NCBI GenBank assembly: GCA_944739405.2
Contig: OX123182.2
Coordinates: 66,219,183 to 66,283,182, forward strand
Source of the DNA: Euclidia mi
Lineage: Eukaryota; Arthropoda; Insecta; Lepidoptera; Erebidae
DNA: 64,000 bases
Direction: 5' to 3'
This document shows, one piece after another, positions 11,168-22,178 of this stretch; the stretch's first letter is position 1; the number at the start of each line of letters is the position of its first letter. Made by a program: the position numbers and the translations under genes. The notes beneath the pieces were generated by a model, which saw only the letters and a program-made list of their open reading frames with translations, ran no database searches and was not told where the DNA came from.

Positions 11168-11959
11168 ATGGAACTTTTTCGAGTCGGCGCGCGGATACCC
11201 CCGTTTTGGCCGGAAAAACCGAACATATGGTTTTGCCAGATTGAGAGGCAATTCAAATTGGCCAAGATAACAGACAACGAAACGAAATTTAACCACGTCA
11301 TCTGGCACCTGGACCGGCAGTACTCTACAGAGGTAGAAGACATAATTACTGCGCCTCCTGCCTCCAGAAAATACGACACCTTGAAGCGCGAACTCATCAA
11401 ACGGCTTTCCGTCTCTAGGGAAAAAAAGACGAAGCAGCTTCTCCAGGCCGAGGAGCTAGGAGATCGCAAGCCGTCACAATTCCTACGACACTTGCTACAC
11501 TTGGCGGGTCCAACCATCCCTGAAGACTTTGTCAGGACCATCTGGACGAGCCGGCTGCCGTCAAATCTACAAGCTATTGTGGCATCGCAGATTAGCTTAT
11601 CCCTAACGTAGCTTGAAGAGTTGGTGGATAGAGTGCACGACGTTGTACCTACTACCACACAAGTTGCGTCGACACACGCCGCGACATGCGCCGCGCGAAC
11701 GGACACGCCCAATGACATGTTGGCGCTTATTACCGACCTTGCGAAGAAAGTGGACGCGTTGAGCACCGAACTGCACGGACGCTCACGTGCCCGTACCAGG
11801 CAAGACGCTACTTCTAGAAGCCGGACGCCATCGCGAAGGTCACAGTCCAAGTACAGGAAATTCCCGGTGTGCTGGTACCACTACAAATTCAGCACTCACG
11901 CGAAGAAGTGCATTCGCCCATGCGATTTCAAGTCGGCAAACGCCCAGAGCAATCTGTAG
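11168..11959 (+). pseudogene. gypsy gag, one nonsense codon
   Basis: Capsid/nucleocapsid polyprotein of a CsRn1-like gypsy. The likely start is the ATG at 11,168, just inside the LTR, giving MELFRVGARIPPFWPEKPN. The RVG.R.PPFWP stretch is the usual beginning of gag in this clade. The capsid region follows. A TAG at 11,609-11,611 replaces a Gln codon inside ...SLTxLEELVDRV; the frame then continues through an Arg/Ser-rich tail to the CHCC knuckle CWYHYKFSTHAKKCIRPC at about 11,868-11,925. It ends at 11,959 and overlaps the protease frame. The knuckle spacing differs from the retroviral CCHC type. Confidence 0.85.
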
Positions 11960-12462
11960 CGGCGGCAGAAGATTGTTCTCCTACCGTTAGCCGCCTGTTC
12001 GTGACGGACCGCAGGACGATACTCCAATTTTTGGTGGACACAGGAAGCGACTTATGCGTTTTCCCTCGTCGTACGCTCCGACATCAAGGTCGTGTGAAGA
12101 CGGAATACCAGCTGCAGTCTGCAGCCAATGGAACGCCGATCGACACTTACGGTTACCTAAACGTGTGCTTAGACCTTGGTTTACGTAGAAAATTTACGTG
12201 GCGGTTTGTAGTTGCAGACGTGACTCGTGCAATTATCGGTGTAGACTTTTTATCGTTTTACGATTTAATAGTCGACATTCGTAATCAACGGTTGTTAGAC
12301 GGTGTAACGAGTCTTTCTTGTGCTGCTACTTTAGCTTTAACGGTTAACAACGTACTTAGTGTAAAGGTTGTGACTGGTGATAATGGTAATTCCAGGTACG
12401 TAAAATTACTTTCTGAGTTTCCAGAACTTACACGGCCGGCAGGGACAGGCCCCGGAGACTAG
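11880..12462 (+). pseudogene. gypsy pol, protease region
   Basis: Aspartic protease. The catalytic motif is LVDTGSD at about 12,033-12,055, followed by the flap region and the second conserved hydrophobic IIGVDFL motif. The frame differs from gag and overlaps its end, consistent with programmed frameshifting in the live ancestor, although no slippery site was identified. The frame is lost at about 12,440-12,465, where some tens of bases appear deleted before the reverse transcriptase begins in another frame. Family: CsRn1/Kabuki gypsy. Confidence 0.8.
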
Positions 12463-12465
12463 CTC

Positions 12466-12932
12466 CCGATAAATTAAAAATAGCTAAGGCTGAGTTCGAA
12501 GCCATGTTATCGAACGGGACGGCACGTCCTTCGGACAGCCCGTGGCCGTCACCCCTACACCTCGCCCCGAAGAAAGATGAAGGCTGGCGACCTTGTGGGG
12601 ACTATAGATTGTTAAATGCTAGGACAATTCCTGACAAATATCCCATCAGACACATCCATGACTTTGCTCATAATTTATCTGGTTGTAAAGTTTTCTCAAA
12701 AATAGACCTTATAAAAGCATATAATCAGATCGCCGTTTTTGAGCCGGATATTCCGAAAACTGTTACTACACCCTTCGGACTCTTTGAGTTTCCGTTTATG
12801 ACGTTTGGTCTGCGCAACGCCGGTCAGACATTTCAAAGATTTGTCGATGAAATGACCCGTGGCCTTGATTTTTGCTATGCGTACTTGGATGATTATTTAA
12901 TATCCTCACCAAGCCACCTTCAACATGAGGAA
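12466..12932 (+). pseudogene. gypsy pol, reverse transcriptase N-terminal part
   Basis: Begins with RRLAPDKLKIAKAEF, then SPLHLAPKKDEGWRPCGDYR, the IDLIKAYNQI motif (first catalytic Asp) and TPFGLFEFPFMTFGL. YLDDYLISSP, at about 12,885-12,905, is the Y(L/V)DD catalytic box. The frame stops inside ...HLQHEE because a LINE is inserted at 12,933. It resumes at 13,873 with the duplicated TGAGGAA target site. Confidence 0.88.
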
Positions 12933-13872
12933 AGAAAGAAAGAAGAAGAAAGAAAAAACATTTATTAGACACACCAATACAAAACAGAACAACAAAGTTT
13001 CACGGTAATGACCAAAAGGAAAAGCAAAAAATAAAAAAAAACACACACAAAAAAAAGAAAAAAAGTGCAGTGTGTCCAAAAGGTCTCAGCTCAGCTTGTG
13101 CTACGGATGACCGCAGCGCTGTTTTTCAGCCGAAACCTAAGGGCTAGTCACGGACGAATATCAGAGTAGATAGGTACAGTAAATACTATAAACGATAGGC
13201 TAGAGAAATATAAGATAACAGTAGTAGTGTATATAGAGAGTATATAATTATATAGCAACAGATATTATTAAAGTAGGTAAATAACATAAACATAATAAGC
13301 AATGTATAGAATATAATATAGAATATACAAATAAGAATATAGGGAAATCAAGTGTTACGTGCTGGATTTTTGTTCAGATAGGAACCATTTCTTTATGAGA
13401 CTTCTAAAGCTACCTACATAACCCAGTTTGCACAGTGGAGGCGGCAAATTATTCCAGCACTTGGTAGCATTATACCGGAAGCCACCTCTAAATGCAGTGG
13501 TTTTGTGCCTAGGTATATGTAATGGTTGCCCAAGTTCTCTGCTAGCGTACATCTTGTTTTCAGCCATCCATTCTAACTTCTCGTACAAATATTCTGGCGT
13601 TTTGTCTTTGACAATCCCAAACATAAGAGTGGCCAAGTGTACATCCCTTCTCCACTTCATTTTTAATATACCGCCTGCGTTTAAAAATGGTGTTACGTGA
13701 CCACGTTTCGGGATATCAAAGCAGAACCGCGCACATGCGTTCTGCACTTTTTGTATGAGGTTAGAGGTTTTCGCCAATAATCTAGGCCCGTACACCACGT
13801 CGAGGTAATTAAACTTGGAAAAAACACGCGAGTCAGTTAGTTGCACACGAAGATCAGTACTAAGATATTGTC
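12933..13872 (-). mobile_element. 5'-truncated Jockey-like LINE inserted in gypsy RT
   Basis: The insertion splits the gypsy RT and is flanked by the target duplication TGAGGAA (12,926-12,932 and 13,873-13,879). Its 3' end is at the left: read on the minus strand it has AATAAA followed by a CTTT-rich tail. Only the 3' UTR and the C-terminus of ORF2 remain. Confidence 0.85.
13355..13872 (-). pseudogene. C-terminus of a Jockey-like LINE ORF2
   Basis: This is the post-RT domain of ORF2, about 170 codons open to the stop at 13,355. It has the conserved Y.DVVYGPRL, VQNACARFCF, TPFLNAGGILKM, TTAFRGGFRYNATKCWNNLP and FRSLIKKWFL blocks. The same blocks end the long LINE ORF2 at 28,531, so the two elements are related but clearly different subfamilies. 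No RT catalytic part is present. Confidence 0.85.
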
Positions 13873-14373
13873 TGAGGAACACCTTCGCATACTCTTCACA
13901 AGAATGCGAGACTATGGTGTACTCATAAACACAGCAAAATCTGTATTTGGAGCTAGCGATGTAACTTTTTTAGGCTACCATGTGTCAGAACACAGTACTA
14001 AGCCGTTGCAAAGCAAGGTACAGGCTATAAAAGAATTGCCAGTACCTAAAACAGCTCGGCAACTTAGACGGTTCCTGGGCATGGTAAATTTTTACAGGAG
14101 GTTCATACCTCACGCAGCCCAAATACAAGGACCTGTACATGCTATACTGACCGACACAGTAAAAGCTTCGCAGCCGGTTGACATAAGCGGAAGTTCACTG
14201 AAAGCCTTCGAAGAGTGTAAAGAAATCCTTTGTAACACAGCTTTACTTGCTCTACAACAGTTTAACGATGGCAGTTGGGAACCATTAGCATTCTTTTCTA
14301 GGAAATTAAGTCCCTCACAAAAGAAATATTCACCTTATAATAGGGAACATCTCGCTATCTACCAATGTGTATT
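13873..14373 (+). pseudogene. gypsy pol, RT thumb and start of RNase H
   Basis: Continues the RT: EEHLRILFTRMRDYGVLIN, FLGYHVSE, ARQLRRFLGMVNFYRRFIPH (the RT connection), then RNase H material WEPLAFFSRKLSPSQKKYSPYN. The segment that should carry the first RNase H Asp (the VDAS-like block) is missing, so a deletion near 14,240-14,265 is likely. It is cut by a second insertion at 14,374. Confidence 0.85.
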
Positions 14374-14616
14374 ATTTATGTGTATTTATTTATTTACTCG
14401 GCCTGCGAGAATACCAGCGTTGTAGTTTATAATGCAACAATAGCTGACGCAGCGCCTTATTTGTCCTCCACGTAACGCCACCATTAATAATGTACCTACT
14501 TATATCTTTAGTGTACCTCTAGTTTAAGTTTATTTGTTTGTTAAGTTTATTATTTTTTAAGTGTTTCTTAAGTTTGTGTGGAGGTGCTAATAAAACATTT
14601 TCATTTTATTTCATTT
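14374..14616 (+). mobile_element. Short LINE 3' tail inserted in gypsy RNase H
   Basis: A 243-bp insertion between CAATGTGTATT (14,363-14,373) and CAATGTATT (14,617-14,625), an imperfect target duplication. It ends GGAGGTGCTAATAAAACATT followed by ATTTT-type repeats. This is a polyadenylation signal and simple tail like those of lepidopteran Jockey-group LINEs. No coding sequence. Confidence 0.7.
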
Positions 14617-14805
14617 CAATGTATTAAATATTTTCAGCATTGGCTTATAGCTACAAATTTTACTATCTATACTGACCACAAGCCGTTATGTTATGGTTTC
14701 CATCAACGGAAAAATAACTGCTCGCCGCGTCAATATAGATACTTAGATTATATATCACAATTTTCAACGGATATCCAACACATAGCGGGAAAAGATAACG
14801 TCGTT
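14617..14805 (+). pseudogene. gypsy pol, RNase H C-terminal part
   Basis: Reads KYFQHWLIATNFTIYTDHKP (the TDHKPL box) then CSPRQYRYLDYISQF and HIAGKDNVV. The reading breaks at the Polinton terminus and resumes in frame at 37,719 with [10 protein letters not shown]. Confidence 0.88.
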
Positions 14806-14970
14806 AGTAGGGTATAATTGGGGATTCTGGAATCATGCAGTTCGAGCGAAGCGAGAACAAATGATTCCAGAATCCCCAATTAATTTTATCGAGCATTACT
14901 GCTATGATCTGAATGGTATACGAACGATTAATACAATGTGTATAGTAATCTGATTGCATCGAATCTGGAA
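14806..14970 (+). repeat. Polinton left TIR
   Basis: About 165 bp aligns with the reverse complement of 37,555-37,718: the terminal 30 bp are identical, then the hairpin, then ATTTTATCGAGCATTACTG, TATGATCTGAATG and TATAGTAATCTGATTGC with scattered differences. From about 14,970 to 15,170 the left end continues with further diverged copies of the subterminal unit, which the right end lacks. Confidence 0.85.
14816..14881. repeat. Polinton left terminal hairpin
   Basis: Perfect 21-bp arms at 14,816-14,836 and 14,861-14,881 enclose a 24-nt loop (14,837-14,860, GCAGTTCGAGCGAAGCGAG...). The loop has the same plus-strand orientation as in the right terminal hairpin, although the surrounding TIR is inverted. 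Confidence 0.95.
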
Positions 14971-15506
14971 CCATTTGTTCTCGCTCGAACTGCATGATTT
15001 CAGAATCCCCAATTAATTTTATCGAGCATTACTGATTACCAGAATCATCAATAATTATTTTTATCGGCCATTACTGCTATGATTTGGATATGATCCGATA
15101 GAGTTCGCAAGATTTATTGAATTAGTCATAATGATTCCAAACTCCCTAATTATTTTTATCGATCACTAATATCATCGAGGAATGATCTGATACAATTTGA
15201 AATATTGATGGTCTCTTTCATATTTTATGTTTATGAGCATTATAATAATATATATTAACTGCAAACTGCTTACAGTTGAACATAAATTAGGAGCTTATTT
15301 ATTTAAAAATAAAAAACATAAACTTTAGTTTAAAAATTTATTTTCTACACACCACTTATATAATCATAATACATTTTTTAAAGCACATATTGAATTGTGA
15401 TAAATACAATTATACACTTCATTAGAATTTTTATATTTTTCATACAATAATGGTAAACTAGGGCAGTATTTATCTTCTAAATTATATATATATATATATA
15501 TTACTG

Positions 15507-15785
15507 TTATTTTTCTAAGCCCTTAGTGTAAACACATTTGTCTCTTAAGACATCGACGATCAAATTCTGATAATTTGAATAAGATACAAATCCTTCTCCC
15601 CAGTATATCTTCCTGTTACGTTCAATCCAACAAACTTGCTGCCTTTCTGGCTTTGTTAAATCGTAAAATGGAAATGGTTTAATTAAAAACACTTGTAGTT
15701 TTCTGATAGACAATATGGCTATTTCTTTTATTATAAATTCATTTGCTTCTGTCTTAAAACCTTGAACGTCTACAATGGCATTCAT
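15507..15785 (-). CDS. Conserved Polinton-associated small protein (fragment)
   Basis: A 92-residue frame with the blocks IVDVQGF near the start, EFIIKEIAIL, ERQQVCWIERNRKIYWGEGF and CVYTKGLEK at the end. I remember this as the N-terminal part of an uncharacterised protein encoded beside Polinton-like polymerases in insects; copies I recall run on beyond the terminal EK, so this one is probably truncated. The acidic residue in VDVQGF and the KG.EK motif resemble a DEDD-type nuclease fold only loosely, so no activity is claimed. It lies just downstream of the capsid-like gene in the same orientation. Confidence 0.5.
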   Translation of the reverse strand: MNAIVDVQGFKTEANEFIIKEIAILSIRKLQVFLIKPFPFYDLTKPERQQVCWIERNRKIYWGEGFVSYSNYQNLIVDVLRDKCVYTKGLEK

Positions 15786-15886
15786 GATAACCGGCGTACT
15801 ATGTTGCTCAGAGGTTTGTATTCCACAAGTCGATCGTTAATAATTAAACAATAGGCTGCTGTATTATCTGGTATTGGTGTTAAACT

Positions 15887-16505
15887 TTAAAATTCCAACC
15901 AAACATCAACTGGACCGGTTTTCAGACTGTCATTTTGTCTTGAACAATCTAAGATAAAGAGTGAAGCCTTTGATTTAAAATCCTTCAAATCGAGTAAGGG
16001 ATCTACTGGGCAGTTGTAATAAGACTGACGGAACTTCATATACATTTCGTATAATATACTGTAATAATCCTTAGAAAACTTTAAGCCTAATGGTTCATAT
16101 GGATAATACTGTGAATTCAAAAAGAGCGTTACATTAGTCACTTCACAATGATCGAAAAGTGAACTATCTTTCGATCTATTACATTTTCTATTAGTTTGCA
16201 AGCCAAAAATTACATATCTAGGCTTTTCTAATTGTGATGCAGTCTTAACTGACCAAGAATGCTTTGTAGTTTTAGGCACTAGAGGGTATTCATACAAATC
16301 CCAATTTCGAAATGCCATTTGGATAGGTTTATCTCTTTCCAAATGTTTCAAAAGTTGTAATCGTTCCCTATCCGATACTTTGATGTGTGGTACTCTCCAT
16401 TGCACTCTTTCTATATCAATTTGAAAATGTACAATATCATCAGTAAGTAAAACGCTGTTTAAGCTTGTATTGCTTCTATTTAATATAAGTTCATGTCCTA
16501 AAAAA
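15887..16505 (-). pseudogene. Capsid-like protein, C-terminal half (Polinton, probable double jelly-roll)
   Basis: The minus frame ends with DCSRQNDSLKTGPVDVWLEF. Upstream it carries HELILNRSN, VQWRVPHIKVSDRERLQLL, FRNWDLYEYPLVPKTTKHSW, LEKPRYVIFGLQT, FDHCEVTNV and NSQYYPYEPL. I recognise these blocks as the C-terminal half of a roughly 450-residue protein found with polymerase B genes in insect Polintons. Its composition fits a double jelly-roll capsid protein, but that is inference. Homology ends at about 16,505, where plus-strand sequence of another kind begins. The usual C-terminal tail (...YCLI.HDR...) is also missing, so both ends are broken. Confidence 0.5.
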
Positions 16506-16509
16506 AAGA

Positions 16510-16769
16510 AATCAGTACTCAAGAAGGTTACGAAAAGACCTATGGGACATTCTTTATCATATGTCATTCGGAAGGAAACAGGAAAACCTCGCAAGCTTAT
16601 TAAAATACATATTTATGATCTTAATAAATGTGATATTAACAGTATTTGTGAATGTGATAATAGTGACAATGCCAACATAAGCATCCAATATTTTGTTAAA
16701 GATGAGTGTGATAATATATTGGATGAAACTGAATATGTTATAGGTAAAATAGTGAAAAAAAATTGGTAA
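16510..16769 (+). CDS. Unidentified C-terminal ORF fragment
   Basis: Plus-strand frame of about 85 codons ending KIVKKNW. It is Lys/Asp/Asn/Cys-rich (KCDINSICECDNSDNANIS) and looks coding in composition. It starts at the breakpoint where the capsid-like homology stops, which suggests a rearrangement joining two Polinton gene remnants tail to tail. I do not recognise the family. Confidence 0.3.
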
Positions 16770-17308
16770 TGAATAATGTTAGGTTGTAGATAAAGAATAA
16801 GAAAATGTTTTTGTTTAATTAATCTTTACTTTTTCTTTTTAATAATACTTTTATAATGTATGTTTTAACTCGTAAATAAAATAATAGTTCTAAGTTTATT
16901 AGAGTAGTTCCTTATTTAGTAGTATAGCAGTAGTTTGTTATTTTGTTTTAGTAATAGTAAATTGTATACTACCTAGTTAACTGGTATGTGTGCATATGTG
17001 TTGTGAAAATTAAAATAAATTATTTCAATGATAAACTTTGTTTCCTTGCTCAGTTAGATCGAGATAGATAATTAGGTGTATATTGATGAAAATTAAAACA
17101 AATTAGTTGAATACATATTATTTATTTCATTCCAAACAATAAAAAGCATAATGTTTTTTAATAACAATTAAAACAAATTAGTAGAATACAAGATATTTAT
17201 ATAATTTCAAAAAATAAAAACATAGTCTTTTATTTTATAATAAAAATAATAATATAATTTTCATGTTAAAGAAAATAACAAATCCTTGCTTCAGATTAGA
17301 ATATAGAA
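16770..17308. other. AT-rich non-coding spacer in the Polinton
   Basis: Very AT-rich. Two imperfect copies of an AAAATTAAAACAAATTAGT-type sentence occur at about 17,085-17,125 and 17,160-17,200. Nothing else was seen. Confidence 0.6.
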
Positions 17309-20300
17309 CTATAATGACCCCATGGTAAAGTAAAAGGATTTTTTTTTTATATGACGCTTGTCATCATTGCCATCAAGCACAACTTTATTGATTCTTTGTG
17401 TATGGAGTTTATGATTTTTAGACCTTATAACAAACATAGGGTGGCGAAAATGTATATTACAATTTAATACATTTTTATATTTGTTTATGGTAATTTCTTT
17501 TGTAACCGATTTTTTTACACCTTTAGCTTTCTTTACTATACTACTTAACGTATTAATACAGTACAGCTTAGCTCTCAAACCAATAAACTCTGATATGACA
17601 TCTTCATATCATATCATCTTTGCTTGTTGCAATGCGGTATTCCATAAATATTGTTTATCTTAAAATTACTTGTATCGAAGTATTGAATATTATTTTTCAT
17701 GTCTTCATAGAAATGTTTGGTACGTATTAAATATAAGAGACTATCGGTATCTGTATAACACAACCGAATGTTATTTTGGTATATTGTTTTCATTATGGAA
17801 TAATGAAAATTATACAGGTGACTCTTTGCTAGTTCCAAAATCGTAAAGCCCAAATATATTGGTCTATCTAAAATTACTTTTGCTGGTTGTAATTGAATAG
17901 CAACAAGATTTTCAGAAATTATAGCAAGATTTTTGAAATTAGGTGCTCCTGTATATTTTTCAGCACCATTAACTTTATTAGTTTTATTGAAGTCATCTTT
18001 CCATACATTAACTAACTTAACATCAACTTGTTTTCTTTTATTTTCAATAGTTTTCCCAAATATTGAATTATTCTGCTTTTTAAAAAAATCTCTTTCAAAA
18101 TCTGAAGTCGCTTTCTGTCTTAGTAATGTATTTAAAGATATATATGGTTCTAAATCTTTTTTTGTGTAAACGATAGTATTCTATGAATTTTCAGCACTAC
18201 AATACCGTTTTTATACACTCTTGCAAATGGATATAATGTATAACATATTTATATTTATCATAAAGATTAGCTATTAATTTACTAGTTTTACTGGAACATG
18301 TCACAGGTGGAATTATTTTTTCTGCTGCAAATGGTAGATCAGAATGTTTATCATGTATTGCAGAAGGATATTGAATATCTACTTCAAGTATATAACCTTC
18401 ATCACTATCAGATGAAATAGAGTTAATATTGAATTTGATAATTTCGCTATCCGTAAGGAACCTAAAATTTTTGACCGGTAATCTTTGCATCATAGCATAA
18501 CCATATAAATTAACGCAATCTAAGTAAGCTAAAAAAGTATTAGGTTCTTGTTCATTATAATTTGGTAGGTATTTGTTATTAGCTTTTGCATATCTTAATG
18601 AGCACTGAGCTAAGCCTCCTCTGATGCCATTTTCAAGCATTTCATACATTTCTATATCAGATAATAAATCCAATTCAACTTCAGTTACTAATAACATAGC
18701 ATCCCAACTTAATGATGGTGATGAAACATAGTGGCAGGGATCTAGCCCATAGTGTTTGAAGCTCATGGACCTAAATTTTTCAAAAATATCACATAATAAA
18801 AGCACATCACATTTAAGGTATAAATCAGTGTATTCTCCTATATTATTAATGTGAAATTTATTCCATACAGTTAATGCATGATTATAATCTTCCTCCGATA
18901 CAGTTTCGGATGTGAGTCTACTATAGAATTTATTTCGATCTGGTAATTGTGTTTCTTCATATTTTGTCCAAGAGTCTATATATTCATAGCAATATACACC
19001 TTTTTATAGACACAATTTCAGTAAATCTTCATCAATGAAAAATGATTTCAAATGCCTAAAGTCTACAACATTTAGTGTTTTCGCTAAATTATCCAAACTA
19101 GAACTTAAGAAATTAAAAGAGTCAATAAATTTTAGTTGGACTGTGTTTTTAGAATCCAGCGGTATAAATTTACTGAAAGAAATATATTTTCTTTGTTTTT
19201 TGGAATCAAATTTATATAACCACATACTGAAGATATTTCATTGATAAATAAATGGCTATCATATCCAGAAAGGTTATGAAATATAACTGGAATAAAATTA
19301 CATGTTTTAGTATTTAGGTTACATTTATTATGAGCCGGCCCTCGATATTTACCAGTGAAATGATCATGATCACGTACAATATGATCATCGGATGTAAATT
19401 GTTTTCTACAAATATGATATTTCACGGCAGTTTGAAAGGAATGATATTCTTCAGAAGTCAATGGTAACATATTTCTATGCATTGACAAAATCCGATATAA
19501 TCTTTGCGAATCGTTGATATTTGACTCAACAAATTTTTTTGAACAATTGGGACCGCGATATGATACTAAATTATTTAATTCAGGGTTAGACTCGCAGCAT
19601 ATGTAATAAGCAAAACAAGTAGCTTCATGAATTTGAATGTTTTCAGTATATTGACTTTTACTTTTATCTGAATATTCACGTAATAAGCTTTCAAAATCGC
19701 CGTAAATGACGATTGGAACTCTTTGAGTTTTTTGATAATTTGAAAATCTCAGTTTACTATTTTCTTCAGGAAGAACGGTTTGCAATCTACCACAATTATG
19801 ATTATTTAGTTTTTCCGATGTATTAAAATATAAAAAACATTCCTCACATAGATGAATCTTAGATTTATGTTTTGTCAGTTGCCTTCGAACAATTTTTTCA
19901 AAGTTTTTAATTAAGCAGAAATGATTCTTACCATGCTTGCTAATAAATAATAAGCTTACATGAATTAACTTTCGCTGTTTGGTCTTGTACAATGGTCCAG
20001 TTATAGTATTGTTTTTTTCCAAACCATAAATATTTACACTTATATTAATATTAAGTTTTTCAAACAATTTTATATCTTCAAATGTTGGAGGAAAACACAT
20101 TCCGTTAGTATTTAATATCTTAGAATAATACGGATAAGATGAAACTCTATTTGGATTATTTTTAGCTGGATACATATGAGCAATGATACACCAAAGAAAG
20201 CAATTATTATCCATATTCTGAATATTAATACATGCCTTTATTTTATTAATTCTCGAGGGTAAAGCAATGTAACTACCTGCTTTTAAAGGATTATATTTTG

Positions 20301-20798
20301 CTATATTCATTTCCAAATGACTTATATTCTCTATCGTCCAACCAGATTCTGATAATTCAAACTCTAAACATTTACATATTAATCGTTCTGTACAATCTTT
20401 GTATAAAGTTATAACATCTGTACTCTGATTCACTATAGCATATTTAGTATTAAAAGACTTCAGCGATACTTCATCATTTTTAGGAAGCACATAAAGCACA
20501 AAAAGTTCAAAGCTTAGCTTTATTGATTTATGTTTTTGTAATAGTGGTTGTAATAAATTAAAAACGGTGCTGAATGAATGTATTCAGCACCGTTTTTAAA
20601 TAATTCAGGTGTTATTATTTCAGTAGTTTGTGGATTTATTTTGTAGCTAGCTATTCTGTCTTTAAAAGCATTGGCTATCAGCTGAACATTATCGAATTCA
20701 GTACGAAGTAAACAATTTATTTTGTGTTTGTTACTTTTCTTATGTGATGTATACTTTGACTTTGAAACATGTAACTGACATTCATGACAGAATTTCAT
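17309..20798 (-). pseudogene. Polinton protein-primed DNA polymerase B, multiply broken
   Basis: Family B polymerase, recognisable over about 1,150 codons in several frames. The N-terminus at 20,798 has MKFCHECQ and a C2H2-like finger. Then come FELSESGWTIENISHLEMNI, a second finger, YGDFESLL (Exo I), RDHDHFTGKYRGPAHNKCNL and FHNLSGYDSHLF (Exo II). After that are YTDLYLKCDVLLLCDIFEKF, NLYGYAMMQRLP (motif A region), NNSIFGKTIENKRKQVDVKL (motif B region), YTDTDSLLY (motif C, about 17,740-17,765) and the C-terminal AKGVKKSVTKE. Visible lesions are a hairpin insertion and frame change at about 20,500-20,600, a frameshift near 19,195, a TAA near 19,009, a frameshift at about 18,195 and another break at about 17,600. 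It is not functional. Confidence 0.9.
20558..20599. repeat. Perfect 18-bp inverted duplication inside the polymerase pseudogene
   Basis: Arms 20,558-20,575 and 20,582-20,599, spacer 6 nt. It falls in the N-terminal coding part of the polymerase and coincides with a frame loss. Confidence 0.95.
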
Positions 20799-20879
20799 TT
20801 TGATTAAGAACGAAGAGCAAGATATCAATACTTATCAATCTGGATAACTACAACTTTAATATAAATCTTAAGGTTTTTA

Positions 20880-21569
20880 GTTTTTAATGTATATTGTATA
20901 ATAAAATAAATTTGATCTACACATAAAATAAGAATTCATTCGATTCAAATAAGAATTTTTACAACAAATATTCAAAATTCAAAATGTTTGCTTTTAATTT
21001 CAGAGTTCCTTGTTTCAACTAATTTTAAATAAATTAAATTTAAAAAAATCATAAAGTAACTGAAAACTATTACGAAAAATATTCGATATTCTAAATTTCT
21101 TGATATTTTTTTATTTTATAGTTTCAAGATTTCTGAGCAATAGTTATTGGAAAATCAGAGTTTGGAAATGTTTTGTTTTATACCAACAAAACAGCGTAGA
21201 AGTAAATTATTACGATAAATATTCAGTATTCTAGATAACTAGATATTTAGCATACAGAGTTTTAAGATTTCTGAGCAATATAGAAATCAATATTCAGGGT
21301 TTTAAAAATTTTTGGTTTCGCCCTGTAAAAAAGAATAACTGCATATATAATGCAGTTTTCTTATATAGGTATATAAAAATATTCGATATTCTAAATTTCT
21401 TGATATTTGAATTTCATAGTTTCAAGATTTCTGAGCAATAGGTATTGGAAAATCAAAGTTTGGAAATGATTTGTTTTATACCAGCAAAACAGCGTAGAAG
21501 TAAATTATTACGACAAATATTCAGTATTCTAGATTACGACAAATATTCAGTATTCTAGATTTCTAGATA
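20880..21569. repeat. Diverged long-period repeat preceding the satellite
   Basis: Two copies of a roughly 320-bp unit (about 21,075-21,390 and 21,390-21,560) share ATATTCGATATTCTAAATTT, CAAGATTTCTGAGCAATAG, GGAAAATCA(G/A)AGTTTGGAAA and CAAAACAGCGTAGAAGTAAA. They contain the CAAGATTTCTGAGCAATA core from which the 43/49-bp satellite seems to have been amplified. Confidence 0.75.
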
Positions 21570-22178
21570 TTAAGCTATCTTGAAATATCATATATCCAGA
21601 GTTTCAAAATTTCTGAGCAATATTGAAATATCATATAAAATTATCCAGAGTTTTAAGATTTCTGAACAATATTGAAATATCATATAAAATTATCCAGAGT
21701 TTTAAGATTTCTGAGCAATATTGAAATATCATATAAAATTATCCAGAGTTTTAAGATTTCTGAGCAATATTGAAATATCATATATCCAGAGTTTCAAGAT
21801 TTCTGAGCAAAATTGAAATATCATATAAAATTATCCAGAGTTTTAAGATTTCTGAACAATATTGAAATATCATATAAAATTATCCAGAGTTTTAAGATTT
21901 CTGAGCAATATTGAAATATCATACATCCAGAGTTTCAAGATTTCTGAGCAAAATTGAAATATCATATAAAATTATCCAGAGTTTTAAGATTTCTGAACAA
22001 TATTGAAATATCATATAAAATTATCCAGAGTTTTAAGATTTCTGAGCAATATTAAAATATCATATAAAATTATCCAGAGTTTTAAGATTTCTGAGCAATA
22101 TTGAAATATCATATATCCAGAGTTTCAAGATTTCTGAGCAAAATTGAAATATCATATAAAATTATCCAGAGTTTTAAG
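21570..22178 (+). repeat. Satellite array, 43/49-bp units, left block
   Basis: Units of two lengths alternate: a 49-bp form (TTGAAATATCATATAAAATT...) and a 43-bp form lacking AAAATT and reading TTCAAGA instead of TTTTAAGA. The usual order is one short unit followed by two or three long ones, a higher-order repeat of about 141-190 bp. The block is continued at 24,017 after a LINE insertion. Confidence 0.92.

Noticed and set aside
10903..11270. Plus frames covering the 5' LTR (and the copies at 40,580-40,896)
   Set aside because: LTR sequence read through; real gag starts at 11,168.
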